DNA of 16,399 bases from JACOTK01 sp038256565. Lineage in GTDB: Bacteria > Actinomycetota > Acidimicrobiia > Acidimicrobiales > CADCSY01. Under the pieces are notes generated by a model. The model had not been told where the DNA came from and searched no databases. It saw only the letters and a program-made list of their open reading frames with translations. A program made the translations under genes and the position numbers. How positions within the stretch are numbered: the first letter of the stretch is position 1; the number at the start of each line of letters is the position of its first letter. This document shows positions 1-7,084 of the stretch, one piece after another. The stretch covers positions 1 to 16,399 of the forward strand of contig JBBSKG010000057.1 in the NCBI GenBank assembly GCA_038256565.1. The letters run 5' to 3'.

Positions 1-858
1 CTCACTGGCGTTTTGTGCAATCTCTCGCACTGAAGCAGTCATCTCTTCAACTGCTGAAGCAACCGTTTGAACACTGACGCTCACCTGGCCAGCCGCCGCA
101 GAAACGACATCGGCCTGCACCGCAGTCTCCTGGGCGTTCTCACCCATCCGAGCCGAGACCGTTGCGAGATCAGCCGAAGACCCTGACACAGCGGACGCAC
201 TACGACCCACCGAACCCGACACCGAACGACCAACTCGCCATGCAATCAGGGCGCCAATCAGGGCGCCAAAGCCGGTAAAACCGTAAGCCAGGGTACGACC
301 CTTGGCGAAGTCATCCTTGTTCTTCTCTGCAGTGGTGACTTCTGCGGCTTTGACCTGCTTGACCAACTTGTCGAGCAGAACGGTGCCCTCCTCCGACAAG
401 GGGGCACCCTTGGTCAGGAGGATCACCATGACGGCGTCCTCACCACCAGAAGCCCGCGCCGCGACCGACTCGGCCAAGACCGCTTCGAGTCGGGCGGAAA
501 CATCGATCAAGCTGTCAAGAATCTTCTTCTCGGCGATGTCACCGTCCCAGGTGGACTCAAGGCTCTTGACGTCATCAACCATTCGTTGAATCGAAACAGC
601 CGTGAGCTCCTGCGCTTTTTTCTTGCGCTCAGGGTCGGGAATGACCATCGAAACCAAGGCCTGGCGACCCAGATCGACCAGAGATTCATGAGCATCGAGC
701 GCGACCTCAATTCGGTCGCTCCGTTTGGCACTGACCTCAGCATCGTTCTCTAAGTCGGACATCCGAGAAACGAGAAAAGCCGTAAGCATGCCCAGCAGCA
801 CGATCATGGCCCCAAAGCCTGCGCCTAATTTACGTTGAATCGTCCACGTTCCACTCAC
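1..858 (-). CDS. Methyl-accepting chemotaxis protein, N-terminal part (runs off the left edge)
   Basis: Chemoreceptor of the inner membrane that would sense a ligand outside the cell and control CheA through CheW. I translated 286 codons from a GTG at 858; the frame stays open to base 1, so the C-terminus is missing. A GAGGAGG ribosome site lies about 5 bases before the GTG. There is a short cytoplasmic head, TM1 at about residues 12-30, a roughly 155-residue periplasmic helical region (four-helix-bundle type by size), TM2 at about 189-207, then a sequence typical of the start of MCP signalling domains (ENAQETAVQADVVSAAAGQV at 240-259; AVEEMTASVREIAQNASE to 286). Only about 25 residues separate TM2 from the region that aligns with the signalling domain, so no HAMP domain is visible. 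It follows the epimerase gene on the same strand after 87 bases. Family is certain; ligand unknown. Confidence 0.93.
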   Translation of the reverse strand, partial: MSGTWTIQRKLGAGFGAMIVLLGMLTAFLVSRMSDLENDAEVSAKRSDRIEVALDAHESLVDLGRQALVSMVIPDPERKKKAQELTAVSIQRMVDDVKSLESTWDGDIAEKKILDSLIDVSARLEAVLAESVAARASGGEDAVMVILLTKGAPLSEEGTVLLDKLVKQVKAAEVTTAEKNKDDFAKGRTLAYGFTGFGALIGALIAWRVGRSVSGSVGRSASAVSGSSADLATVSARMGENAQETAVQADVVSAAAGQVSVSVQTVASAVEEMTASVREIAQNASE

Positions 859-945
859 GTCGCCTCCTCGGGCCCGGGGCCCTGCGGCCACCACACATAA
901 CCATCGACCGACTATCGGTGATGTTGAGGAAGGTAAGGGCCTGAC
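859..945. other. Spacer between chemoreceptor and epimerase genes
   Basis: Holds a GC-rich palindrome, GGGCCC followed by GGGGCCC at 870-882, directly upstream of the chemoreceptor ribosome site on the minus strand. It could form a small hairpin, but there is no T tract, so I do not call it a terminator. No promoter is recognisable. Confidence 0.4.
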
Positions 946-1419
946 CTACTCCTGTACGAGTTCGATCAGGGTTCCGAATGCGCCCTTCGGGTGAATAAAT
1001 GCGACAGTTGTACCGCGTGATCCGGGCCGGGGAACCTCGTCGATGACACGCCCTCCGGCATCTTTGACTGCCTGAAGTGCCGCAGCGCAATCGGCCACCC
1101 GGTACCCCACATGGTGCAGACCTTCACCACGTTTCTCCAGATAAATAGCAACCGGCGAATCGTCACGAGTGGGCGTGAGCAATTGAACGTATGACTCGGC
1201 GACCTTCAAAAGTGCCTCTTCGACCCCATCGCTATGCACTACTTCTCGGTGGTCAACCACTGCACCAAACACCTCTCGGTAGTAGTCAATAGCCGCGGAC
1301 AAATCGCGCACCGCAATAGCGATGTGATCAATTTCGGTCAGCAACAATGGGCCACTTGCACCAGCAACCTCATGCACCTGATTACCTTCTTCAGGCCCCC
1401 GAGCAGTAACAGGGCTCAT
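946..1419 (-). CDS. mce: Methylmalonyl-CoA (ethylmalonyl-CoA) epimerase
   Basis: Interconverts the (2R) and (2S) forms of methylmalonyl-CoA, and in the ethylmalonyl-CoA pathway also ethylmalonyl-CoA; cytoplasmic, metal dependent. The 157-residue product is a glyoxalase/VOC-fold protein. Expected metal ligands are visible: His32 (EIDHIAIAV), Gln79 (YVQLL), His102/103 (GLHHVGYRV) and Glu153 (GTLIELVQE). The ATG overlaps the stop of the upstream carboxylase/reductase gene as ATGA, which suggests translational coupling. Family members usually begin near LTEIDHIAIAV, so the first ~27 residues look like an extension. A GTG at 1377 preceded by AGAAGG at about 7 bases is a good alternative start (143 aa). 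Pairing with a crotonyl-CoA carboxylase/reductase points to ethylmalonyl-CoA as a physiological substrate; this is inference from context. Confidence 0.92.
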   Translation of the reverse strand: MSPVTARGPEEGNQVHEVAGASGPLLLTEIDHIAIAVRDLSAAIDYYREVFGAVVDHREVVHSDGVEEALLKVAESYVQLLTPTRDDSPVAIYLEKRGEGLHHVGYRVADCAAALQAVKDAGGRVIDEVPRPGSRGTTVAFIHPKGAFGTLIELVQE

Positions 1420-2756
1420 GCGCCATGGCGGCGGAACATGGTGATGCGGTCCTCGCCCACCTTGGCCCGAAACTCAGGATCATCAATTCCCATGCCCTCC
1501 TCGGGCGCAAGGCACAAAACGCCGATCTTGCCCTCATGCAGGTTGTGGTGTACCTGGTAGGAAGCTTCGCCCACCGTATCGAGCGTGTGCACGGCCGAAA
1601 GAATGGGTTGAATGCGACCAAGAGAAATGAGGCGGTTCGCTTCCCACGCTTCGCGGTAGTTGGCGAAATGACTGGACTTGATGCTCATCAACTTCATCCA
1701 GAGATGACGGTTGTCGTACTCGATCATGTAGCCACTGGTGGCGGCACACGTCATGATCGTGCCGCCCTTCTTCGCCACGAACACCGATGCGCCCATGGTT
1801 TGGCGCCCGGGATGCTCGAACACGATATCTGGGTCTTCGCCGACCAAACCTCGAATATCCTTGCCCAGACGACGCCACTCAGACTCGTCCTGGGTGTGCT
1901 CATCGGACCAGAACTTGTACCCGGCCGCTCGGCGATCGATGACCGCTTCGACCCCCATATCGTTGAGAAGCTTCACCTTCTCGGGCGAGGACACCACACC
2001 AACGGGAATGCCTCCGCCATTGAGAACGTACTGACAGGCATAGCCACCGATGCCACCACTGGCACCCCAGATAAACACCACATCGCCTTGCTTCATGGCA
2101 GCGCCGTTCTTGCTCACCAACATGCGATAGCTCGTCGAGTTGCACAACGCATTGACCGCAGCCTCTTCCCAACTCAGATGCGCAGGCTTGGGCATGAGCT
2201 GATTGGCCTTGACCAAACTGAGATCGGCCAAGCCACCGAAGTTGGACTCAAAGCCCCAAATGCGCTGGTTCGCCGCCAACATCGAATCATCGTGGGCCGA
2301 GGGGTCCTGGTCATCGACGTAGTTGCAGTGCACCACAACCTTGTCGCCCGGCTTCCAGTTACGCACAGCCGAGCCAACTTTGACGACGACACCAGAAGCG
2401 TCCGAGCCAACCACGTGATAAGGAAGGTCGTGACGAGCGCCCCAGGCTGACTCTTTGCCCAAACGACTTAGGAAAGAGAAAGTTGATACTGGCTCAAAAA
2501 TCGAGGTCCAAACGGTGTTGAAGTTAATCGAACTCGCCATGACGGCCACGTAGGCCTCATCGGGCGCAAGCTCGGGTACGGCAACGTCGCCAACATGGAT
2601 TGCCTTCCGAGGGTCTTTCTCAGAGGAAGCGACACCCTCGAACATGGCGACGTCTTCCTTACGGACAAACGCTGCACGGTAGGAGTCGGGGAGGGGGAGA
2701 TTGGCGATCTCATCACCAGAGGCACCCGCTTGGATAGCTTCAAGGAACTGTTGCAT
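1416..2756 (-). CDS. ccr: Crotonyl-CoA carboxylase/reductase
   Basis: NADPH-dependent reductive carboxylation of crotonyl-CoA to (2S)-ethylmalonyl-CoA, the defining step of the ethylmalonyl-CoA pathway; some bacteria also use it to make polyketide extender units. The product is 446 residues, full length for this medium-chain dehydrogenase/reductase family. The N-terminal substrate domain contains the SSINFNTVWTSIFEPVSTF block; the NADPH loop WGASGGIGGYA is at 230-240. The four residues that bind CO2 in the Kitasatospora enzyme (Asn81, Phe170, Glu171, His365) have counterparts at Asn80, Phe169, Glu170 and His363, so carboxylation rather than plain reduction is expected. The ATG at 2756 is divergent from the thiolase ATG at 2811, leaving 54 bases for both promoters. 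I see no Shine-Dalgarno sequence before this ATG, so the message may be leaderless. Confidence 0.97.
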   Translation of the reverse strand: MQQFLEAIQAGASGDEIANLPLPDSYRAAFVRKEDVAMFEGVASSEKDPRKAIHVGDVAVPELAPDEAYVAVMASSINFNTVWTSIFEPVSTFSFLSRLGKESAWGARHDLPYHVVGSDASGVVVKVGSAVRNWKPGDKVVVHCNYVDDQDPSAHDDSMLAANQRIWGFESNFGGLADLSLVKANQLMPKPAHLSWEEAAVNALCNSTSYRMLVSKNGAAMKQGDVVFIWGASGGIGGYACQYVLNGGGIPVGVVSSPEKVKLLNDMGVEAVIDRRAAGYKFWSDEHTQDESEWRRLGKDIRGLVGEDPDIVFEHPGRQTMGASVFVAKKGGTIMTCAATSGYMIEYDNRHLWMKLMSIKSSHFANYREAWEANRLISLGRIQPILSAVHTLDTVGEASYQVHHNLHEGKIGVLCLAPEEGMGIDDPEFRAKVGEDRITMFRRHGA

Positions 2757-2810
2757 GGCAGAAAAGCTACACTGTCACGTCTGTTCTTTCACACCCAGGA
2801 GGGTCTCGTT
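2757..2810. promoter_or_regulatory. Divergent promoter region of ccr and the thiolase gene
   Basis: These 54 bases separate two divergent starts, so both promoters or their downstream parts should lie here. TACACT at 2768-2773 is a possible -10 box for the thiolase gene, but no convincing -35 sits 16-18 bases upstream. The thiolase ribosome site AGGAGGG is at 2797-2803. The arrangement would allow one regulator to control both directions; no clear operator palindrome is visible. Confidence 0.45.
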
Positions 2811-3995
2811 ATGGCTGGTTCATTCATCGTCTCAGGTGCCCGTACTCCAATAGGAAAACTTTCTGGGGGCCTTACCTCTTTCAGTGGTGCAGATCTTGGT
2901 GGAATCGCCATCAAAGCCGCCCTTGAGCGCGCTGGCATTTCTGGCGAACAAATCGACTACGTCTTTATGGGTCAAGTTCTCCAAGCTGGTGCCGGGCAAA
3001 TCACGGCTCGCCAGGCTTCCATCAAGGGTGGCATTCCCATGGGCGTGCCTGCCACGACCATCAACAAGGTCTGTCTCTCAGGACTCAACTCGATCTACCT
3101 CGCCGACCAGCTCATTGCTTCTGGCGAAGCCGACATCGTTGTGGCTGGTGGCATGGAGTCAATGACGAACGCTCCTTATCTATTACCAGGGGCTCGAGCT
3201 GGTTACCGAGCAGGTGACAAGACCGTTGTGGACTCCTTGATGTATGACGGGCTGTTTTGTGCCTTCGATCAAGTTGCCATGGGCGCTGGCACCGAAAAGT
3301 ACGTCGCCGCTGCGAACAACATCACCCGTGAGCGCCAAGACGCTTTTGCAGCGCTCTCCCATGAGCGTGCCTCATCCGCCATGAAAGAGGGGCGCTTCGC
3401 TAACGAACTAACCCCCGTTGCTGTGCCACAACGCAAAGGTGACCCTGTACTCGTAGAAGAAGATGAGGGCGTTCGCCCAGGTACCACTAGCGAGTCACTT
3501 GGTGCACTTCGTGGTGCATTCGAAAAAGAAGGGACCATCACGGCAGGTAATGCCAGCCAGATTTCTGATGGGGGCGCTGCGGTTGTGGTCATGTCAGCCG
3601 CTGCCGTTGAACGTGCAGGCGTAACGCCATTGGGCCAAATTGTCAGCTACGGCCAGGTTGCTGGGCCAGATGCCTCACTGCTAACTCAGCCTTCACGTGC
3701 CATCAATCGTGCGCTTGAGCGGGCCGGCAAGACCCTCGCCGATGTGAGCTTGTTTGAGATCAACGAAGCCTTCGCTGCCGTGGGTATTGCCTCAATGGAC
3801 GAACTCGGCATTACCGAAGACGTGTGCAACGTAAATGGTGGTGCCATTGCCCTTGGCCACCCAATCGGCATGTCAGGCACCCGGCTCACCATCACCTTGT
3901 TGCACGAACTCGCACGTCGTGGCGGCGGCATGGGCGCAGCAGCCCTCTGCGGTGGTGGCGGTCAAGGTGACGCTATTCTCATTCGCACAATCTGA
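2811..3995 (+). CDS. Acetyl-CoA acetyltransferase (thiolase, FadA4-like)
   Basis: Condenses two acetyl-CoA to acetoacetyl-CoA, or the reverse. The product is 394 residues, normal for the family. The acylated nucleophile Cys88 is in TINKVCLSGLNSI, His350 in GHPIGMSGTR, and the second active-site cysteine Cys380 in ALCGGGGQGD; NEAFA and the NGGAIALGHP block are also present. The order of motifs closely follows mycobacterial FadA4 as I recall it. I chose the ATG at 2811 because AGGAGGG lies 7 bases before it and MAGSFIVSGARTPIG is the usual thiolase beginning; the frame is open upstream to 2595, but that part is antisense to ccr. Its divergence from ccr suggests it supplies acetoacetyl-CoA to the crotonyl-CoA and ethylmalonyl-CoA route. 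The 3-hydroxybutyryl-CoA dehydrogenase and crotonase needed in between are not in this window. Confidence 0.95.
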   Translation: MAGSFIVSGARTPIGKLSGGLTSFSGADLGGIAIKAALERAGISGEQIDYVFMGQVLQAGAGQITARQASIKGGIPMGVPATTINKVCLSGLNSIYLADQLIASGEADIVVAGGMESMTNAPYLLPGARAGYRAGDKTVVDSLMYDGLFCAFDQVAMGAGTEKYVAAANNITRERQDAFAALSHERASSAMKEGRFANELTPVAVPQRKGDPVLVEEDEGVRPGTTSESLGALRGAFEKEGTITAGNASQISDGGAAVVVMSAAAVERAGVTPLGQIVSYGQVAGPDASLLTQPSRAINRALERAGKTLADVSLFEINEAFAAVGIASMDELGITEDVCNVNGGAIALGHPIGMSGTRLTITLLHELARRGGGMGAAALCGGGGQGDAILIRTI

Positions 3996-4068
3996 TAACC
4001 ACCGAAACGCTGAGTCCCTACTGAGCCCAGAGCGCTGATACTGGGAGAGCGACAAGCCGGTGTTGACT

Positions 4069-4113
4069 CTAACCATTTTTTGCCGGACCTCTAACCGGGT
4101 TTTTGCCGGACCT
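4069..4113. repeat. Tandem near-duplicate of about 22 bp between convergent genes
   Basis: Two head-to-tail copies, 4069-4090 and 4091-4113. Both begin CTAACC and end TTTTTGCCGGACCT; they differ in the middle (ATT versus GGG, and one base in length). They lie just past the end of recR (minus) and about 75 bases past the thiolase stop (plus). CCGG is self-complementary, so weak 4-bp stems are possible, but neither strand shows a strong intrinsic terminator. Confidence 0.7.
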
Positions 4114-4116
4114 GTT

Positions 4117-4719
4117 TTAAGAAGCGTCGACCTCGCGGCGGCCTTCGAGGGCGCGGCCAAGCGTGAGTTCGTCGGCGTAGTCAAGGTCGCCACCTACGGG
4201 TAAACCACTTGCTATTCGAGTGACCTTTACTCCAAGAGGCTTAAGCAAGCGGCCCAAGTACATGGCCGTTGCTTCACCTTCAATGTTTGGGTTGGTGCAC
4301 AAAATCACTTCGGTGACCTCTTCAGGCTCAAGACGTGCAACCAATTCACGTACCTTTAGCTGATCAGGCCCAATTCCTGCAATTGGACTAATAGCCCCAT
4401 GCAACACGTGATAGCGACCCCGGAACTCACGGGTTTTCTCGATTGCGACCACATCATGGGGTTCTTCTACGACACAGATCACTTGAGGATCACGTCGAGT
4501 ATCAGTACAGAATTCGCACTCAGGAGCTTCCGACACGTTGAAACAACGCGAGCAAAAGGCCACGCGCTCTTTCATCTCGGTAATGGCACGGGCTAAACGC
4601 TGGGCCTCTTCTTTAGGCACAACCAGCAAATGGAAGGCCAATCGCTGAGCTGACTTTGGGCCAACGCCGGGAAGTCGGCCCAACTCGTCGATTAGTTCTT
4701 GAACAGGTGCGGCGTACAC
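4117..4719 (-). CDS. recR: Recombination mediator protein RecR
   Basis: With RecO (and RecF) loads RecA on single-stranded DNA at gaps and stalled forks. The product is 200 residues, the usual length. Domain order: helix-hairpin-helix DNA-binding segment with LGRLPGVGPKSAQRLAFHLL at 13-32; a Cys4 zinc finger at Cys56, Cys59, Cys68 and Cys71; a Toprim domain beginning at ICVVEEPHDV near residue 81; and a C-terminal Walker-B-like region around GLPVGGDLDYADE. The start is GTG at 4719: MYAAPVQELIDELGRLPGVG matches the family's N-terminus, and GAGG lies very close upstream. Only 9 bases separate it from the dnaX stop, so the two genes are very likely cotranscribed. The ybaB/ebfC gene often found between them is absent. 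Confidence 0.97.
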   Translation of the reverse strand: MYAAPVQELIDELGRLPGVGPKSAQRLAFHLLVVPKEEAQRLARAITEMKERVAFCSRCFNVSEAPECEFCTDTRRDPQVICVVEEPHDVVAIEKTREFRGRYHVLHGAISPIAGIGPDQLKVRELVARLEPEEVTEVILCTNPNIEGEATAMYLGRLLKPLGVKVTRIASGLPVGGDLDYADELTLGRALEGRREVDAS

Positions 4720-4728
4720 AACCTCAGA

Positions 4729-6594
4729 CTACGACCCACCAGCCGAGCCACCGCTGATGATCTCTGTACCTGGAAATGCCTGGGTCAAACGATCAAGGCT
4801 CGTTTGTGAATCGGGAGGCGCATCGCGCAAATCACTGAGGTCAACAACTTCATCTTCAGGCTGTGAGCCTTTAGGTACTGATGTCGGTGGCCTTCCCACC
4901 CTTTGGTCACCGAGTGCACTCAAGTTGTTTTCATTGGCACGTCCGTTACTGGTGGCGTCCACAACAAGGCGAACCGGTACACGTTGGGTGAAGTGCGCCC
5001 CGAGGGCTGCTTCAAGATCGGGAAGCATTTCTTCTGCTTTTGTTCTGAGTCCCTCCGATGGAAGCGAAAACACGACTGCATCATTCTCAACGCCAATGAA
5101 ATGTCCAGCTCCGAAAAGACCTTTAGCCCGAGGACGAAGTCCGCTCAATATCTGGTCGGCCCATGCCATGGTTAGTTCTTCACGTGATGGCAAAGCACCA
5201 ACACTTAGGCCTTGAGTTGAACCTTGAGTTGAAATAGGTGCACTAGAGGCAGGTGTACTGAGTTTATCTTTTGGAACTTCAACTTCTGAGATCACTGGTG
5301 GCGAGGATTGTCGGTTGCTTATAGCTCCCAGTGCAGCACGAGCCCCGCTGGCACCAGGTGAAGGGTAAGCAGGTGAAGGGGGAGCAGGTGACCCATGAGC
5401 GGACTCAGCTGGGGCGGACAAAGCCGGTGCACTAGGGGAAGGCGCAGAAGGTACAGGGGGAGAGGTATTGGGCGCGACAACCGGAGTCGCTCCCTGGCGA
5501 CCTGCACGCTCAAGACGCTCAATGCGTTCGAGGAGTGCGCTTGGCGAGTTATCAATCTCAGGTCTGGTGAGTCTCACCAAAGCAATTTCCAATGGGATCC
5601 GAGGGTCGGGTGCCTCGCGCATTGCCAACAACGCCTCGCCCAATGCATCCATTGCACGAACCGCTGCTGCTGGCCCAAGGCGACGACCCTGATCAGAAAC
5701 CAATTCACGAGCCTCGTCAGGCAAAGAGACAACATCTGGGGCAAGCACTGAAAGAAATGCGTCTCGCAAGTGTGCCAGCAGGGCCTCGGCTAGATGGCGC
5801 GGATCGCGCCCGGCTTGGCAGGCCTCAGCAACAGCGGTAAGCGCTCGTCCCGTATCACGTTCACACAACGCCTCAGCAAGATCGTCAATCGAACCGTCCC
5901 GTTCAATGGCTCCGCCTGCTGCGACAATCTGGTCGAGTGCCGACAACGCATCACGAGCAGACCCATGGCCCTGTTCAACCGCTCGTTCAATGGCCTCATC
6001 AGACACCTCAAGACCAGCATGACTTGCCACATTGTGCAGATGACTCTGCAATACATCGGCCCCAATAAGGCGAAACTCGTAGTGCTGTGTCCGGCTGCGA
6101 ATAGTGGGTAAAACCTTTTGGGGGTCAGTGGTTGCCAACACAAAAATGACATGTGCAGGCGGTTCCTCAAGGGTCTTGAGCAATGCATTCGAGGCAGCCG
6201 TCGACAGCATGTGTACTTCGTCAAGAATGTAAAGGCGCGATCGACCTGAGCCACCCATTGCCACTCGCCCCACTAGTTCTCGCATAGCTTCAACGCCATT
6301 ATTCGATGCAGCATCTAGCTCACTTACATCAAGAGAGTTTCCAGATTCGATCGACAAACATGACGGACATTCGCAACATGGTTCACCATCAACAGGAGCT
6401 TCGCAGTTAATGGCCTTAGCAAGAATGCGTGCCGTCGAGGTCTTGCCAGTTCCCCGTGGGCCACTGAACAAATAGGCATGTGCAACGGTGTCGCCCGCAA
6501 CGGCATTGCGCAATGCCCGCACAACGTGATCTTGACCTTGCACTTCATTAAATCGACGGGGGCGGTATCTCCGATACAAAGACTGAAAAGCCAT
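4729..6594 (-). CDS. dnaX: DNA polymerase III subunit gamma/tau
   Basis: AAA+ motor subunit of the clamp loader that places the beta clamp on primed DNA. The product is 621 residues. Walker A GPRGTGKT is at 45-52; zinc-binding cysteines occur at 64, 73/74, 76 and 79; Walker B is LYILDEVH at 121-128; and the SRT motif at 167-169 stands where most family members have SRC (arginine finger). A Pro/Ala/Ser-rich linker spans roughly 370-465, followed by a folded segment (about 470-545) and an acidic tail ending in GSAGGS. That linker and C-terminal region resemble a full-length tau-like product; I see no A-rich slippage site like that used in E. coli to make gamma. The ATG at 6594 has only a weak GGGAA upstream. 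It is first in a dnaX-recR pair, with the SRP RNA gene just upstream on the same strand. Confidence 0.97.
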   Translation of the reverse strand: MAFQSLYRRYRPRRFNEVQGQDHVVRALRNAVAGDTVAHAYLFSGPRGTGKTSTARILAKAINCEAPVDGEPCCECPSCLSIESGNSLDVSELDAASNNGVEAMRELVGRVAMGGSGRSRLYILDEVHMLSTAASNALLKTLEEPPAHVIFVLATTDPQKVLPTIRSRTQHYEFRLIGADVLQSHLHNVASHAGLEVSDEAIERAVEQGHGSARDALSALDQIVAAGGAIERDGSIDDLAEALCERDTGRALTAVAEACQAGRDPRHLAEALLAHLRDAFLSVLAPDVVSLPDEARELVSDQGRRLGPAAAVRAMDALGEALLAMREAPDPRIPLEIALVRLTRPEIDNSPSALLERIERLERAGRQGATPVVAPNTSPPVPSAPSPSAPALSAPAESAHGSPAPPSPAYPSPGASGARAALGAISNRQSSPPVISEVEVPKDKLSTPASSAPISTQGSTQGLSVGALPSREELTMAWADQILSGLRPRAKGLFGAGHFIGVENDAVVFSLPSEGLRTKAEEMLPDLEAALGAHFTQRVPVRLVVDATSNGRANENNLSALGDQRVGRPPTSVPKGSQPEDEVVDLSDLRDAPPDSQTSLDRLTQAFPGTEIISGGSAGGS

Positions 6595-6653
6595 TTCCCA
6601 ACCGTAGACGACTCAGTATCGGGCTTACTGATCGTCAAAAACCAAAACAGCAG
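6595..6653 (-). promoter_or_regulatory. Leader between SRP RNA gene and dnaX
   Basis: Read on the minus strand, the SRP RNA terminal helix is followed by T-rich bases (TGTTTTGGTTTTTG, about 6637-6650), which together resemble an intrinsic terminator. The rest must carry the dnaX leader and possibly its promoter. I could not identify a convincing promoter. Confidence 0.4.
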
Positions 6654-6785
6654 CCTGTCACTTAACGAGACGGCCAGGCGATCTGCGGCACACCGCTCGA
6701 CCCGCTGAGAGCTGCTGCCTTCCGACCCTGACTCGGTTCACGGGAAGCAATTGCACAGGACCCGGCCGCCTCGTTAAGTGACAGG
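6654..6785 (-). ncRNA. ffs: Small bacterial signal recognition particle RNA (4.5S type)
   Basis: RNA scaffold of the signal recognition particle; binds Ffh and targets nascent membrane proteins. On the minus strand the conserved Ffh-binding core is visible: GUGAACC, then GUCAGGGUCGGAAGGCAGCAGC (about 6711-6733), close to the E. coli GUCAGGUCCGGAAGGAAGCAGC. The two ends (6654-6678 and 6761-6785) pair over 25 positions; the only two non-Watson-Crick positions are G.U wobbles on the minus-strand transcript but A-C mismatches on the other strand, which independently fixes the strand. The outer helix may double as terminator stem because T-rich bases follow it, so the mature ends may lie a little inside these coordinates. 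TATCCT (complement of 6795-6800) is a plausible -10 box, placing initiation near 6786. There is no Alu domain, so it is the short form. Confidence 0.93.
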
Positions 6786-6816
6786 CGTAAAGACAGGATA
6801 GCGTGTGTCCCACGAA
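6786..6816. promoter_or_regulatory. Compact divergent promoter region of SRP RNA and tRNA-Ser(GGA)
   Basis: Only 31 bases separate the 5' ends of the two divergent RNA genes. A minus-strand -10 candidate TATCCT lies at 6795-6800. A -35 for either direction would have to fall inside the opposite RNA gene; I see no consensus match there, so the assignment is tentative. Confidence 0.4.
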
Positions 6817-6904
6817 GGAGGGGTGCGAGAGCGGCCGAATCGGCACGCTTGGAAAGCGTGTGTGGGGAAACTCACCGTGGGTTCGAATCCCACCCCCTCT
6901 GCCA
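6817..6904 (+). tRNA. tRNA-Ser(GGA)
   Basis: Type II tRNA with a long variable arm. The acceptor GGAGGGG pairs with CCCCTCT (first pair G.U), discriminator G, and CCA is encoded. The anticodon stem CACGC/GCGTG encloses loop TTGGAAA, with anticodon GGA at 6851-6853 reading UCC/UCU. The T arm is GTGGG TTCGAAT CCCAC. Confidence 0.97.
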
Positions 6905-6917
6905 AAGGGAAAACCTA

Positions 6918-7026
6918 GTACGGAGACAGCCAAGAATTCTCGCCCAAACCCCAGCATCGACCGGACGGCCCCAGCGCCGCCCGAGCAAGACAGGGCTTTG
7001 GATGAAACCCTTGGCTGTCTCCGTAC
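6918..7026. repeat. 109-bp segment bounded by a perfect 17-bp inverted repeat; candidate structured RNA
   Basis: The arms GTACGGAGACAGCCAAG (6918-6934) and its exact complement (7010-7026) enclose 75 bases. Inside, GGG(C)TTT and AAACCC (6993-7010) can form a second hairpin next to the right arm, and the GC-rich middle can pair further. It begins 13 bases after the tRNA CCA end. There is no T tract after the right arm on the plus strand; after the left arm on the minus strand comes TAGGTTTTCCCTTT. It matches no RNA family I recognise. It could be a structured RNA or a small palindromic insertion element; the strand is undecided. Confidence 0.55.
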
Positions 7027-7084
7027 CCCCCATAATTTCTCCATCAGGTATTCAGATTCCTGCCAAAGGAACGCTTCATCTCCA

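Noticed and set aside
1425..2450. Open frame of 341 codons on the plus strand
   Set aside because: It lies wholly antisense to ccr, whose motifs are complete; the translated product shows no recognisable domain and is rich in His and Arg as expected of an antisense frame.
2595..2810. N-terminal extension of the thiolase frame
   Set aside because: The extra 72 codons are antisense to ccr, do not match thiolases, and a strong ribosome site precedes the ATG at 2811.
4729..6594. Programmed -1 frameshift in dnaX for a short gamma product
   Set aside because: I looked for an A-rich slippery heptamer in the linker region; only short runs such as CCAAAAGAT occur, without an E. coli-like site, so there is no support.
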